Positions 21,119 through 29,599 of a DNA stretch of 64,000 bases are shown here, piece after piece. Every line of letters begins with the position of its first letter. The stretch's first letter is position 1. The notes beneath the pieces were generated by a model. That model was not told the DNA's origin and made no database searches. It saw only the letters and a list, made by a program, of their open reading frames with translations. The position numbers and the translations under genes are program-made. The stretch is from an uncultured Cohaesibacter sp. (lineage in GTDB: Bacteria > Pseudomonadota > Alphaproteobacteria > Rhizobiales > Cohaesibacteraceae). Location: NCBI RefSeq assembly GCF_963676485.1, contig NZ_OY781114.1:4666501-4730500 (forward strand). Reading direction: 5' to 3'.

Positions 21119-21523
21119 TCAGTCGTCGTTACGATCAGGCGGTACGAGGCTTTCCAATCCGCGCAGCAGCTCTTCTTCTGACATCTGATCGAAGACCACT
21201 TCATTTTTGGTTTCAGATGCAACGCCTTCATACTCGGTGGTTGCAGCTTCGTCGGCGGTTATCAGCTGGACTTCTTCAGTCTCAGGCTCATCAACCTCGA
21301 CATATTTCTGAAGCGAATGGATCAGATCTTCTTTCAAGTCCCCTGGGGAGACAGTTTCATCAGCAATTTCCCGCAGGGCAACAACCGGATTTTTGTCATT
21401 GTCGCGATCAACCGTAATCGAAGAGCCACTAGAAATCATGCGCGCACGATGACCGGAAAGCAGCACGAGCTCGAAACGATTCTCAACCTTATCAACGCAG
21501 TCCTCAACAGTGACGCGTGCCAT
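21119..21523 (-). CDS. rpoZ: RNA polymerase subunit omega
   Basis: The 134-residue product has the conserved N-terminus [22 protein letters not shown] with the RARMISSG helix and the [11 protein letters not shown] motif. The C-terminal half is acidic and of low conservation, as in other alphaproteobacterial omegas. Omega aids RNA polymerase assembly and forms part of the ppGpp site in many proteobacteria, which fits its position beside rsh. Confidence 0.95.
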   Translation of the reverse strand: MARVTVEDCVDKVENRFELVLLSGHRARMISSGSSITVDRDNDKNPVVALREIADETVSPGDLKEDLIHSLQKYVEVDEPETEEVQLITADEAATTEYEGVASETKNEVVFDQMSEEELLRGLESLVPPDRNDD

Positions 21524-21900
21524 AGACGATCTCCTTTATGGGGGATTTTCCCCCTAGATAAAGCGATTTTTTTTATTTGACAAGGGCGAACCTTCGCAAA
21601 TCTGCGCAGGAACCCGGTTTCAAACGCTTTTGTCAAAATTTTGGATACCATATACATGATTATCATCTTGTGATTTCGTTTATAATCTGTTTTTCTTGGT
21701 GGTTATTGAATATAAATTTGTATAGAATAAGAATCGATTTGATTTCGCGAGATTGCAATTCATTGTCTCGAATAATTTTAAGATTCAATAACGCATTTAT
21801 AAATCTTGCATTCACTAACAAGGCTTTGAGTAGACGTGTTTATATATAACGCTCATCCTGAAATTGAATCCAACGAAAAACCAGCATAAAGGGTGCCTCC
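21524..21900. other. A+T-rich intergenic region between rpoZ and the NYN gene
   Basis: The stretch 21560-21860 is clearly richer in A+T than the surrounding genes. It contains a TATAAT hexamer at 21681-21686, without an obvious -35 partner, and holds the divergent promoters of rpoZ and the NYN gene. A 90-codon open frame here has no family features and I do not call it. Confidence 0.45.
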
Positions 21901-22488
21901 GTGTTTGATCCTAGAGAAAAAGTTGCGCTATTTATCGACGGGGCTAATCTGTACGCAACGACCAAGACTCTTGGCTTCGATATTGACTACAAAAGGCTTC
22001 TGAGAGAATTTCGCGGCAAAGGATATCTTCTACGTACCTACTACTACACAGCCTTGGCCGAAGATCAGGAATATTCCTCTATTCGTCCTTTGATCGACTG
22101 GCTTGATTATAACGGCTATCATGTTGTTACCAAGCCAACCAAAGAATTCACAGATTCTGCTGGCCGCCGGAAAATCAAAGGCAACATGGATATCGAGCTT
22201 ACCATCGATGCAATGGAGCTTGTGGACCATGTCGATCACTTCGTGATTTTCTCTGGCGATGGCGATTTCCGCAAGCTTGTAGAAGCCTTGCAGCGCAAAG
22301 GTCGCAAGGTCAGCGTTGTTTCGACCATGTCGACGCAACCGCCGATGATCGCAGATGAACTTCGCCGACAGGCCGATCATTTCATTGATCTGGCCCATAT
22401 CGCAGACCGCATCGGTCGCGATGCAGGTGACCGCCCGCAGCGGATGCCTGTACAGAATGACTATGAAGATGGAGATTATGACGATTGA
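21901..22488 (+). CDS. NYN domain (LabA/DUF88-type) protein
   Basis: The 195-residue product uses a GTG start. It has the PIN-like NYN fold: VALFIDGANLYAT with the first Asp, then NMDIELTIDAMEL and HFVIFSGDGDFRKLV with the remaining acidic residues that bind metal in a nuclease centre. The C-terminal about 30 residues are acidic and disordered. NYN proteins are predicted or proven RNases; the target of this one is unknown. A gene of this type is often found beside rpoZ in Rhizobiales. It has its own terminator. Confidence 0.88.
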   Translation: MFDPREKVALFIDGANLYATTKTLGFDIDYKRLLREFRGKGYLLRTYYYTALAEDQEYSSIRPLIDWLDYNGYHVVTKPTKEFTDSAGRRKIKGNMDIELTIDAMELVDHVDHFVIFSGDGDFRKLVEALQRKGRKVSVVSTMSTQPPMIADELRRQADHFIDLAHIADRIGRDAGDRPQRMPVQNDYEDGDYDD

Positions 22489-22511
22489 TCGTCAATCCTA
22501 CCTGAATATAG

Positions 22512-22542
22512 AAAAGCCCCGTTTTCATGCGGGGCTTTTTTT
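22512..22542 (+). terminator. Terminator of the NYN gene
   Basis: AAAAGCCCCG (22512-22521) pairs with CGGGGCTTTT (22530-22539), followed by TTT; the loop is 8 nt. It is 24 bp after the NYN stop codon. Confidence 0.92.
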
Positions 22543-22621
22543 GTGCGTCCATGCGTCTGTTCGTTGGAAGCTATCCTGAAGGGCTTGGCAGATGCCTTAT
22601 AGACATCTGCCTGCTCAACAC

Positions 22622-23668
22622 TCAAAGGCCAGAGCGCTCCAGCATGGAAAGCCAGTTCTTATAGGCGATCTTGGCAATAAGCGCGTCACCAAAGCCACGA
22701 GCCTGCATCCGCTCGATGAGAGCCGGGTTTCCTGCAGCCGAACCAATACGGCTGGGCACGGTGGTTCCGTCAAAATCAGACCCCAAGCCAACGCCCTCTT
22801 CCCCGAGCTTTTCAACCAAATAGGCCAGGTGATCGACCATAATGTCGAGATCCATGTCCAGCTGCGACTTATCGCCATCCGAACGCAGGAAGCCAATCGA
22901 ATAGTTCAGCCCGACCAATCCCTTGCTTTCAGCAATGGCAGCCAGCTGCTTATCCGTCAGGTTGCGGCGGGACTTGCAAAGGGCGTGAACGTTGGAATGG
23001 GTTGCCAACAGCGGTTTGTCAGACACTGCATGCACATCCCAGAACCCCTTTTCGTTGAGGTGAGACAGATCCACAAGGATGTTGAGGGCATTGCAGCGTT
23101 TGACCAGTTCCTTACCAAGATCTGTCAATCCAGGCCCGGAATCCGGGCTACCGGGGAAGTCAAACGGCACGCCATGACCAAAGATATTGCTGCGACTCCA
23201 AACCGGGCCGATAGACCGCAAGCCAGCCTCATGCAGAATGGACAAGGCGTTGAAATCCGCGTCGATTGCTTCTGCCCCTTCGATATGGAGCATGATGGCA
23301 AGCGCATTGTCCTCCATCGCCTTGCGAATGTCCCGACTTGAAAGACAAATGCGAATTCTATCGCCGGATTCCCGCACCAGAAGCATCGCACGCGCCATCA
23401 TGGCGTCTGTCAAATCAAAGGCGTAGGGCTGTTCAATCGGCTTGACCATTGACTGGAAATCCGGCTTGCTGCCAATTTCCTGTAGCGGGGGCACAAACAT
23501 GGCAAACAGCCCACCGGCAAAGCCACCTTCCTGTGCTTTCGGGAAATCGATGTGCAGACGCTCATCCCCTTCCATGAAGGACAGGGGGGAGCCTTCACGC
23601 GCAGCCATTTCCAGCTTTAGCAAAGTGTCATTGTGGCCATCAAAAATCGGTAGGGAAGCATTGACCAT
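22622..23668 (-). CDS. Membrane dipeptidase (peptidase family M19)
   Basis: The 348-residue product has the M19 zinc-site opening IFDGHNDTLLK near residue 8, the bridging Glu in MLHIEGAEAI, HSNVHALCKSRRNLTD with a zinc His, and GLGSDFDGTTVP near the C-terminus. M19 enzymes cleave dipeptides including D-amino acid-containing and Cys-Gly substrates. No signal peptide is seen, so it is probably cytosolic despite the family name. Its neighbour on the same strand is a class I glutamine amidotransferase; a shared role is possible but not shown. Confidence 0.92.
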   Translation of the reverse strand: MVNASLPIFDGHNDTLLKLEMAAREGSPLSFMEGDERLHIDFPKAQEGGFAGGLFAMFVPPLQEIGSKPDFQSMVKPIEQPYAFDLTDAMMARAMLLVRESGDRIRICLSSRDIRKAMEDNALAIMLHIEGAEAIDADFNALSILHEAGLRSIGPVWSRSNIFGHGVPFDFPGSPDSGPGLTDLGKELVKRCNALNILVDLSHLNEKGFWDVHAVSDKPLLATHSNVHALCKSRRNLTDKQLAAIAESKGLVGLNYSIGFLRSDGDKSQLDMDLDIMVDHLAYLVEKLGEEGVGLGSDFDGTTVPSRIGSAAGNPALIERMQARGFGDALIAKIAYKNWLSMLERSGL

Positions 23669-23751
23669 TTAAAATCTCTTTTTTCTTTTTGTTTCATAGG
23701 GCCATTAAAGGCATGGTTTCAATCGCTTAACCGACCGTCGTCCAACAGGCT

Positions 23752-24480
23752 TCAGGCCCGCGATTGATGAAAGAACTGCACCATCCATTGCGCGACACGA
23801 TCCGCATCAACCGGATCATTCACATGAGACAAGGCGACATCTGCGTCTTGCTCTGTCATGCCAGTGCCGCGTCTCTTGTGCAGCAAGGTTTCCACGATGC
23901 CGCTGGATAGCTCGGGATGAAGTTGCAAGGAAAGCCCTGCCTTGCCATAGGCAATCATTCCATTGGGGCAGAACTCATTGCCCGCGATGAGACATCCGCT
24001 TTCTGGCAAAACTGTGACTTGATCCTGATGGCTGGCCTGAAGCGATATGGTTTCTGCATCCTCGCCCATCCAGGCAGGACGATCCTTGGCGTCCAGAGCG
24101 ATTTTATAGGTGTGGACAGCCGCTCCCCATTTGCCCGAAGGGGCTTTCTCGACAACGCCTCCCATGGCCGTCGCCATGATCTGGTGGCCAAAGCAAATGC
24201 CGATGGTGGGTTGACCGCTTGATATCGCCTCTCTGATAAAGGCTTCAAGGCTCAGCATCCAGGGGAGCTTCTCATAGGCACTGTGCAGCGATCCGGTAAC
24301 GATCCAGCCGTCACATTCCTTTGCATCAGCGGGAAATTTGCCTTCGTAGACATCATAGCTGGCAAAAGTCAGGCTCGGATCCTGCTTGCTCAGCAGCGCT
24401 TTGAACATATCGTCGAATGTGCCGAACCGACTGACAAGATCATCAGGCACCGGACCAGCAACAAGCAGACCAATTTTCAT
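23752..24480 (-). CDS. Class I glutamine amidotransferase-like protein
   Basis: The 242-residue single-domain product has the nucleophile elbow with C96 in GICFGHQ and the His188/Glu190 pair in LHPE, so the triad is intact. Proteins of this kind (GMP synthase-like GATase) hydrolyse glutamine or gamma-glutamyl bonds; no synthetase domain is present. The ATG at 24480 (MKIGLLVAG) was chosen over an upstream in-frame start because it begins the first beta strand. It lies 83 bp upstream of the M19 dipeptidase gene and may be cotranscribed. The substrate is unknown. Confidence 0.85.
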   Translation of the reverse strand: MKIGLLVAGPVPDDLVSRFGTFDDMFKALLSKQDPSLTFASYDVYEGKFPADAKECDGWIVTGSLHSAYEKLPWMLSLEAFIREAISSGQPTIGICFGHQIMATAMGGVVEKAPSGKWGAAVHTYKIALDAKDRPAWMGEDAETISLQASHQDQVTVLPESGCLIAGNEFCPNGMIAYGKAGLSLQLHPELSSGIVETLLHKRRGTGMTEQDADVALSHVNDPVDADRVAQWMVQFFHQSRA

Positions 24481-24528
24481 GATTTTATAGCTCCAGACAG
24501 ACAAACATCCCAGATGGCGCGGAAAACA

Positions 24529-24828
24529 CTATCCCAGAACCTGTCGCAGAAGCGCCACAGCAACAGCCCCGATAACAACCATTGTTATGGTAGACACGCG
24601 TAGCCCCACAACAACAGCAATGGCAAAAGCAATCCATTCACTTGGCCCGCCATCGACAACAGCGGGTGCGACCAATGTGGTCAACACGGCAGCAGGCACA
24701 GCATCGAGACCAGCCTGAACACGTGGGTGGATGTGATCAAACCGCGTAAGAATGAGATGGCCGCCGATGCGCGTCAGATAGGTCACAATTGCGCCGCCGA
24801 TGATAATCCAGAAAGTGGCAGACATCAC
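24529..24828 (-). CDS. azlD: AzlD family branched-chain amino acid exporter subunit
   Basis: The 99-residue product has about four hydrophobic segments and the family features FWIIIGGAIVTYLTRIGG and VPAAVLTTLVAP. AzlD is the small partner of AzlC; together they export branched-chain amino acids. Its start overlaps the end of azlC by four bases (ATGA type), so translation is probably coupled. Confidence 0.9.
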   Translation of the reverse strand: MMSATFWIIIGGAIVTYLTRIGGHLILTRFDHIHPRVQAGLDAVPAAVLTTLVAPAVVDGGPSEWIAFAIAVVVGLRVSTITMVVIGAVAVALLRQVLG

Positions 24829-25592
24829 CGCGTCCCCTCTCTTTTATCACCGGTTTTTTCATCCGTGGCAGGAGCAAAAAGGGCTGCGGTCAAAATACCG
24901 ACGGCCGCGCCGATGGACACATGCCATGGGGACCCGACAGTCTTGGCGGCGATGACGGATGCGGCGGCGCTGACAAACACGATCGGATACCAGAAGGGTC
25001 TTTTTCTGAAGCCCATCAGCAATGCCATGAAATAGATCGGCAATATGAAGTCTATGCCCCAAGTGTGCGAATCTTCGAGGAAATTACCGAATATGGTGCC
25101 AAGCCAGGTCATGCCGACCCAACCTATATAGACCACGAAAACCAGCCCCATATACCATGAGAACTGGATGTCTTCCCCCTGCTCTGCTCGTCTTTCCGTT
25201 TCGGCATAGGCAGGATCAACCAGAAAGAAAAATCCGAACATCTGGCGCAACCAGGACCATTTGGCCACATGGCGACCAAGCGAAGCGGAATAGAGAATAT
25301 GGCGGAAATTGACTGCGAAAATGGAGAGAATGACGATCCAGGCCGGTATATGCTGCCCAAACAGATTGAGACCGACCAACTGACTGGCGCCAGCAAAGAT
25401 GGTCGCGCTCATCAAGACAGCGTCAAAAGCCGACATGCCATTTTCAATGGCAAGGGCTCCGAACAGTGCACCAAAAGGGCCCGCCGTGATCACCACGGGA
25501 ATGCCGCGCCGCATTCCTTCACGAAACAGGCGGTCGGGCGTCATACTGTCATCAGGTAATCTTTTTCCGGTCATAGTCTTTCTATAGGGCAT
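24825..25592 (-). CDS. azlC: AzlC family branched-chain amino acid exporter, large subunit
   Basis: The 255-residue inner-membrane protein has the family motifs GIPVVITAGPFGALFGALA, FAGASQLVGLNLF and VNFRHILYSASLGRH, with about seven hydrophobic helices. It forms the exporter with AzlD, encoded directly downstream with a 4-bp overlap. The ATG at 25592 is used; ATG 25574 is also possible. No linked Lrp gene is next to it, although one of that family lies at 62781-63260. Confidence 0.9.
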   Translation of the reverse strand: MPYRKTMTGKRLPDDSMTPDRLFREGMRRGIPVVITAGPFGALFGALAIENGMSAFDAVLMSATIFAGASQLVGLNLFGQHIPAWIVILSIFAVNFRHILYSASLGRHVAKWSWLRQMFGFFFLVDPAYAETERRAEQGEDIQFSWYMGLVFVVYIGWVGMTWLGTIFGNFLEDSHTWGIDFILPIYFMALLMGFRKRPFWYPIVFVSAAASVIAAKTVGSPWHVSIGAAVGILTAALFAPATDEKTGDKREGTR

Positions 25593-25687
25593 CGCTTGCC
25601 CGCAGTCTTATCAATTGTTTTACAAAAGCCATAACGGGAACTGATTAGTTGCATGTTTTGCTGATCACCTGACCAGCGGCTCCGCTG

Positions 25688-26140
25688 TTAGCCGAGTTTG
25701 CCTTCAATGACATAGCGCAAGATTTGCACGACCTGCTGTGGTGTCTCTGTTACGGCCAGAGCCGCCGCGTCCACTTCCTTCAAGGCATGCTGATGATCTG
25801 CGCCATGCATCACGATCATCGGCTTGCCAAGTGCCGCGGCGTAGCCGGCATCAAAGGCCGCGTTCCATTGCTTGTATTTTTCACCAAACCGCACGATGAC
25901 GATATCGGCAGCCTCGAGCAGCGTGCGGGTTCGGATGGCATTGAGCTTGGCGCCTTTATGATCATGCCAGAACTTACTCTCTTCCTTGCCCAGAATCGCA
26001 ACGCCGCAATCATCCGATGCGGCATGGTCCGTGACAGGACCAGAGACGTGCACAGGCAGCCCCAGCGCATTTGCGCCCTCCTCGATCTGGTCTCGCCAAT
26101 CGGTATGAATTTCACCAGACAGATATATCGTCCAAGTCAT
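25688..26140 (-). CDS. YtoQ family protein
   Basis: The 150-residue product matches the YtoQ family closely: it opens MTWTIYLSGEIHTDWRDQI, then has PVTDHAASDDCG, FWHDHKGAKLNAIRTRTLL, FGEKYKQWNAAFDAGYAAAL and HALKEVDAAALAV. The fold resembles nucleoside 2-deoxyribosyltransferases, but the function of YtoQ is not established. ATG 26140 starts the conserved sequence; five upstream codons are not conserved. It is monocistronic and lies downstream of, and on the same strand as, the MerR gene. Confidence 0.88.
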   Translation of the reverse strand: MTWTIYLSGEIHTDWRDQIEEGANALGLPVHVSGPVTDHAASDDCGVAILGKEESKFWHDHKGAKLNAIRTRTLLEAADIVIVRFGEKYKQWNAAFDAGYAAALGKPMIVMHGADHQHALKEVDAAALAVTETPQQVVQILRYVIEGKLG

Positions 26141-26179
26141 GACAATGCCTCCCACGCAAATTTGAAAAATAAAATCCTG

Positions 26180-26590
26180 TCAGTGCTCATAAAGACAATG
26201 GCTGTGATCGGCAAGGCTCTCGATAACGGAGCATTTTGCAACGCAGGTGCCATCGCAATGCGACATGCGTTCAAGCTCGGCCTCCAGTCGCTGCAATTGA
26301 CTGATCCGGTTGCGAACATCAGACAAATGTCGGATCAGAATCTCATCGGCCCCAAGACATGGGCAAGAGGTATCCTCTTTCAGTGCCAACAAAGACTTGA
26401 TGTCATCCAGATGAAAGCCGAGATCGCGGGCATGCTTGATGAATGTCAGGCGCTTGAGATCATCCATTTCATAGCGTCGCTGGTTGCCTTCGCTGCGATC
26501 AGCCGGGGCAACAAGACCGATCTTTTCATAATAACGTATGGTGGGGACCTTCACACCGCTTGTTTTGGATAGATCGCCAATCGAAAGCAT
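26180..26590 (-). CDS. MerR family metal-responsive regulator
   Basis: The 136-residue product has an N-terminal winged helix (MLSIGDLSKTSGVKVPTIRY, then YYEKIGL and RRYEMDDLKRLTFIK), a dimerisation helix, and a cysteine-rich C-terminus with C76, C78, C112, C116, C120 and C132. The cysteines and the HSHCLYEH end suggest sensing of a thiophilic or borderline metal such as Zn, Cd, Pb or Co; the exact metal cannot be read. ATG 26590 starts the DNA-binding domain. It is divergent from a CDF metal transporter, whose promoter has the long spacer typical of MerR control. Confidence 0.9.
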   Translation of the reverse strand: MLSIGDLSKTSGVKVPTIRYYEKIGLVAPADRSEGNQRRYEMDDLKRLTFIKHARDLGFHLDDIKSLLALKEDTSCPCLGADEILIRHLSDVRNRISQLQRLEAELERMSHCDGTCVAKCSVIESLADHSHCLYEH

Positions 26591-26625
26591 TTCAACAATT
26601 CCTTCTTGTCTTACGGTTTTAGGCC

Positions 26626-26656
26626 TTGAAGCTATAGTGACTAGAGCTATTATATT
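26626..26656 (+). promoter_or_regulatory. MerR-type promoter/operator for the CDF transporter gene
   Basis: TTGAAG (26626-26631) and TATATT (26651-26656) are separated by 19 bp, the over-long spacer at which MerR activators work. Inside lies the dyad AGCTATAGT-G-ACTAGAGCT (26630-26648, one mismatch between arms). The element lies in the divergent gap between the merR gene and the transporter. Confidence 0.85.
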
Positions 26657-26693
26657 GGTGCTCATCGCACGCTTTCAATAGGAAAAGGAGCCT

Positions 26694-27527
26694 ATGATGA
26701 GCCAAGTATATTCAGGCACAAACGATCTTGACGACTGCGGCTGCAGCGCTTCGGACGCACACCAGCCATCGAAGGCGACTTCAAGCGAGAGCTGCTGTGG
26801 CAACGCCACCTGTGACAGTCACGCCGACACGCCCTCCCATGAAGCCCATAGCCATTCACATGACCATAGCCACGCACATGCAAGTGTGGAATCCTGTGGG
26901 GACACCTGCGGCTGCCATGGCAATCCGGTATTTGATGGCGTCGACAAACGCTACAAGGCGGTGCTTTGGGCGGTCATTGCCTTGAATGGTGCCATGTTCG
27001 TGGTTGAAATCATTGCCGGACGTATGGCTGGCTCACAAGCTTTGCAGGCGGATGCTCTGGATTTTCTTGGCGACTTTCTGACCTATGGCATCAGCCTTGC
27101 CGTTATCGGCATGAGTTTGCGTGTGCGCTCCACGGCTGCTCTGGTAAAAGGTTTCAGCCTTCTGGCGATGGGCCTCTGGATTTTCGGTTCGACCCTTTAT
27201 CAGGTCCTCTTTCTGGATGTGCCTCGTGCTGAAATCATGGGGGTCATCGGCTTCATGGCGCTGGCAGCCAATGTCAGCTCGGTGCTGCTGCTCATGCGTT
27301 ATAAGGATGGCGATGCCAACGTGCGGTCCGTATGGCTTTGTTCGCGCAACGATGCCATTGGCAATGTCGCCGTGATGGGGGCAAGTGTCTTGGTCTTTTA
27401 TACGAATTCCGCATTGCCTGATATTGTTGTCGCGCTTGTCATGGCCGGGCTGTTCTTGCGGTCTGCGCAATTGATCATCACCCAATCAGTGCAGGAATTC
27501 CGACAGAGTCATACAATATCTGTTTGA
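26694..27527 (+). CDS. Cation diffusion facilitator-type heavy-metal transporter with Cys/His-rich N-terminus
   Basis: The 277-residue product starts with about 80 soluble residues very rich in Cys and His (C15, C17, C34, C35, C40, the HSHSHDHSHAH run, C68, C72, C74), likely metal-binding. About six hydrophobic helices follow. Helix 2 carries DALDFLGD (D123-x3-D127) and helix 5 carries RNDAIGN (D220-x3-N224), the positions of the intramembrane metal site in CDF proteins. The usual C-terminal cytoplasmic domain is missing. The GGAG ribosome site favours the second ATG (26697). The divergent MerR gene and its operator indicate induction by metal and export from the cytosol. Confidence 0.88.
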   Translation: MMSQVYSGTNDLDDCGCSASDAHQPSKATSSESCCGNATCDSHADTPSHEAHSHSHDHSHAHASVESCGDTCGCHGNPVFDGVDKRYKAVLWAVIALNGAMFVVEIIAGRMAGSQALQADALDFLGDFLTYGISLAVIGMSLRVRSTAALVKGFSLLAMGLWIFGSTLYQVLFLDVPRAEIMGVIGFMALAANVSSVLLLMRYKDGDANVRSVWLCSRNDAIGNVAVMGASVLVFYTNSALPDIVVALVMAGLFLRSAQLIITQSVQEFRQSHTISV

Positions 27528-27657
27528 ATCAGCGGAAAACCTGCCGAAATTGTGTGATTTTTCAAGCAAATGAATGGATTTGTTACCCTCCAGTATGTAG
27601 ATAATCATGCGAAAGAAAGTCAAAGAAGCATTTATCGAAGCTGGGAGGATTGGAAAG

Positions 27658-28227
27658 ATGCGCAACCTTCAGACCATGGCCATGTTGCTTGCCCTGTCGT
27701 TGATGCCTTCATACGCTCAGGCAGACGCTCTATCGGATCAGTTTGAAGAAGCAAAGAGCCTTCTGACGTCCGGGCAAGCAGCCCCAGCCTTTGAAGCACT
27801 CGACAAGGTCATCGACAGGTTTTGGCAGCGCTCACCCATGTTTGTTCGCAAAGCGCTGTTTGTCGAAGAGATCAATGGATATGGCAATTTCAAAGTCAAA
27901 AACCCTGTCTTCAAGCCCGATGAAGCACAGATGATCTATGTGGAGCCTGTGGCCTTTTCTTATGGCAAAACGAAAGACGGCGGCAGCATTGCCAGCTGGA
28001 GCGTTGATTACTCACTGGTTGGCCCAAAGGGTACGACGCTCTTCGAGAAAGAGGATTTCGTCGATCTTGGCGTTCCGCTCAATCGCCACAATCGCGAAAT
28101 TCACTTGAAGATGACGATCAATCTTAGCGGATTGAAGCCAGGTGACTATGTGTCCCATTATCTGCTCAAGGATAAGAATTCCGACAAGACAGCGGATTTT
28201 TCCCTACCTTTCAAGGTTGAAGAATAA
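27658..28227 (+). CDS. Secreted protein of unknown function
   Basis: The 189-residue product has a signal peptide (MRNLQTMAMLLALSLMPSY, with AQA cleavage). A helical first third contains SLLTSGQAAPAFEALDKVI and is followed by a beta-rich part with YVEPVAFSYGKTKDGG and KMTINLSGLKPGDY. ATG 27658 is preferred to 27607 because GGGAGG lies 10 bp upstream and the signal peptide starts here. It is probably a periplasmic protein of a conserved but uncharacterised alphaproteobacterial type. It follows the CDF gene after 130 bp on the same strand, but no link to metals is visible: it has almost no cysteines or histidine clusters. Confidence 0.7.
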   Translation: MRNLQTMAMLLALSLMPSYAQADALSDQFEEAKSLLTSGQAAPAFEALDKVIDRFWQRSPMFVRKALFVEEINGYGNFKVKNPVFKPDEAQMIYVEPVAFSYGKTKDGGSIASWSVDYSLVGPKGTTLFEKEDFVDLGVPLNRHNREIHLKMTINLSGLKPGDYVSHYLLKDKNSDKTADFSLPFKVEE

Positions 28228-28290
28228 GGGCCAAACAAGCCTCACAGCGAGGCGAAGCGTTGCCACACGAACCGCAACAGCGGGATATTT

Positions 28291-28662
28291 CTAGCGGATC
28301 GAGGGGCGGATGCTTGCCGTTTCGATCTCGGCCGGCAGATTTGTAAAGGCAATTTCTGCGCCCCTTTCGCTCATTTCATGGTGAATGAGGCCAAACATGA
28401 TTTTACTGCCTGCTGCTGTCAGCCCCACAGCGAGGCCGATCACGAGACAATATATCCCGGTTTGCAGAAGAACGCGCTGAAGGTTGATTGTCCCACCATA
28501 GCTTAGGGCACTCTTGGCTGTCTGCTGCAGCCCAATGGTGAGTCGACGCAATCCGTATGCCCCCAGAGCAAGCGCCCCGTCCAGCGCTCTGCCCGACCAC
28601 TCGCTAAACTGCAGTTTCCCTACAATTTGGCCCTTTCTTTCCAGAAGGTCCTTCGTCACCAT
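28291..28662 (-). CDS. Hypothetical protein with one membrane segment
   Basis: The 123-residue product has one clear hydrophobic helix (TGIYCLVIGLAVGLTAAG) in its second half, preceded by an amphipathic stretch with ALDGALALGAYGLRRLTIGL. GGGGA lies about five bases before ATG 28662, which I chose over an upstream TTG. No known domain is recognised. It converges on the secreted-protein gene with a 63-bp gap. Confidence 0.55.
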   Translation of the reverse strand: MVTKDLLERKGQIVGKLQFSEWSGRALDGALALGAYGLRRLTIGLQQTAKSALSYGGTINLQRVLLQTGIYCLVIGLAVGLTAAGSKIMFGLIHHEMSERGAEIAFTNLPAEIETASIRPSIR

Positions 28663-29036
28663 GATGTTCCCCGCATCGTCTGGTTCGCGTTTCAATAATT
28701 TCGCGTATACAATTCAAGTCTTGCGAGAAAGAGTGGCAAAGAAGCCTATCTCAAAAATAAACGTCCCTTTGAATGAAGAAATATTGGCCAAAATCTATAA
28801 GTTAGGGTTTTTTATTCGTTAAATTTTCTCATCAATTCTTATGGAATAGTTTAACCCTACTGCAATCCGACCATTCGACACTGTATCCATGGTTAACAGT
28901 CTATTTTCCTTACGCTTGCGTTCATCAATTTTTCTATTGCCTATGGTTCTACGAAAGTTGACAAAACTGCGTGCGACACAATTGCAAAATGCTCTGCAGC
29001 GTGGCACATTTGGTCGAACTTGTATGGACTTTTGAA
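28663..29036. other. A+T-rich divergent intergenic region
   Basis: This gap separates the hypothetical gene from the acetyltransferase gene. A TTGACA hexamer at 28958-28963 could be a -35 element for the acetyltransferase, but no good -10 follows at the right distance. No small gene or RNA was recognised. Confidence 0.4.
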
Positions 29037-29594
29037 ATGACATTTTTCTCCCCCTCCCCTGAAAGCCATAAGGCTTCCCCTTCCACCAATCTCACCTTTC
29101 GCCCGATACACCCTGAAGATGCTGACGCTATTCTGAGAATCTATCAGGAGGGCATCGATACGGGGAACGCAACATTCACCGCGAAAGCACCGGATTGGTC
29201 CGGCTGGGACAGCGGACATTTGCAAAGCTGCCGCATTGCTGCGCTTTTGTCCGGTCAGATCGTGGGCTGGGCAGCGTTGTCGGCCTATTCAAGCCGCGAT
29301 GTTTATCGCGGAGTTGCCGAACTCAGCATTTATATCTCCCCAATGGCCAAAGGCCAGAAGGTTGGATCCAGACTGCTTGGCAAACTCATTGACGCGTCCG
29401 AGCAGGAAGGCTTCTGGACGCTACAAGCAGGCATCTTTGCTGACAATGCCGCCAGCATTCACCTGCATGAGAAATTCGGGTTTCGGCGTGTTGGTATCCG
29501 GGAAAGGATCGCACGGTCGTCCAACGGTCCTCAGAAAGGCTGCTGGAGAGATGTTGCCCTTTATGAAAGGCGCAGCAGCATCACAGGGCAATAA
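29037..29594 (+). CDS. GNAT acetyltransferase, phosphinothricin/methionine-sulfoximine type
   Basis: The 185-residue product has the features of the Pat/MddA subgroup: IRP-like opening LTFRPIHPEDADAILRIYQEG, ATFTAKAPDW, the strand GWAALSAYSSR, AELSIYISPMAKGQKVGSRLL with the acetyl-CoA loop, and HEKFGFRRVGIRERIA. Such enzymes acetylate methionine sulfoximine, phosphinothricin or related amino acids. ATG 29037 is preferred to an upstream start because the family begins near here. The C-terminal end faces a converging small membrane-protein gene five bases away. Confidence 0.82.
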   Translation: MTFFSPSPESHKASPSTNLTFRPIHPEDADAILRIYQEGIDTGNATFTAKAPDWSGWDSGHLQSCRIAALLSGQIVGWAALSAYSSRDVYRGVAELSIYISPMAKGQKVGSRLLGKLIDASEQEGFWTLQAGIFADNAASIHLHEKFGFRRVGIRERIARSSNGPQKGCWRDVALYERRSSITGQ

Positions 29595-29599
29595 GACCC

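Noticed and set aside
21577..21849. 90-codon open frame between rpoZ and the NYN gene
   Set aside because: It is in an A+T-rich tract, has no ribosome site of note and no family features.
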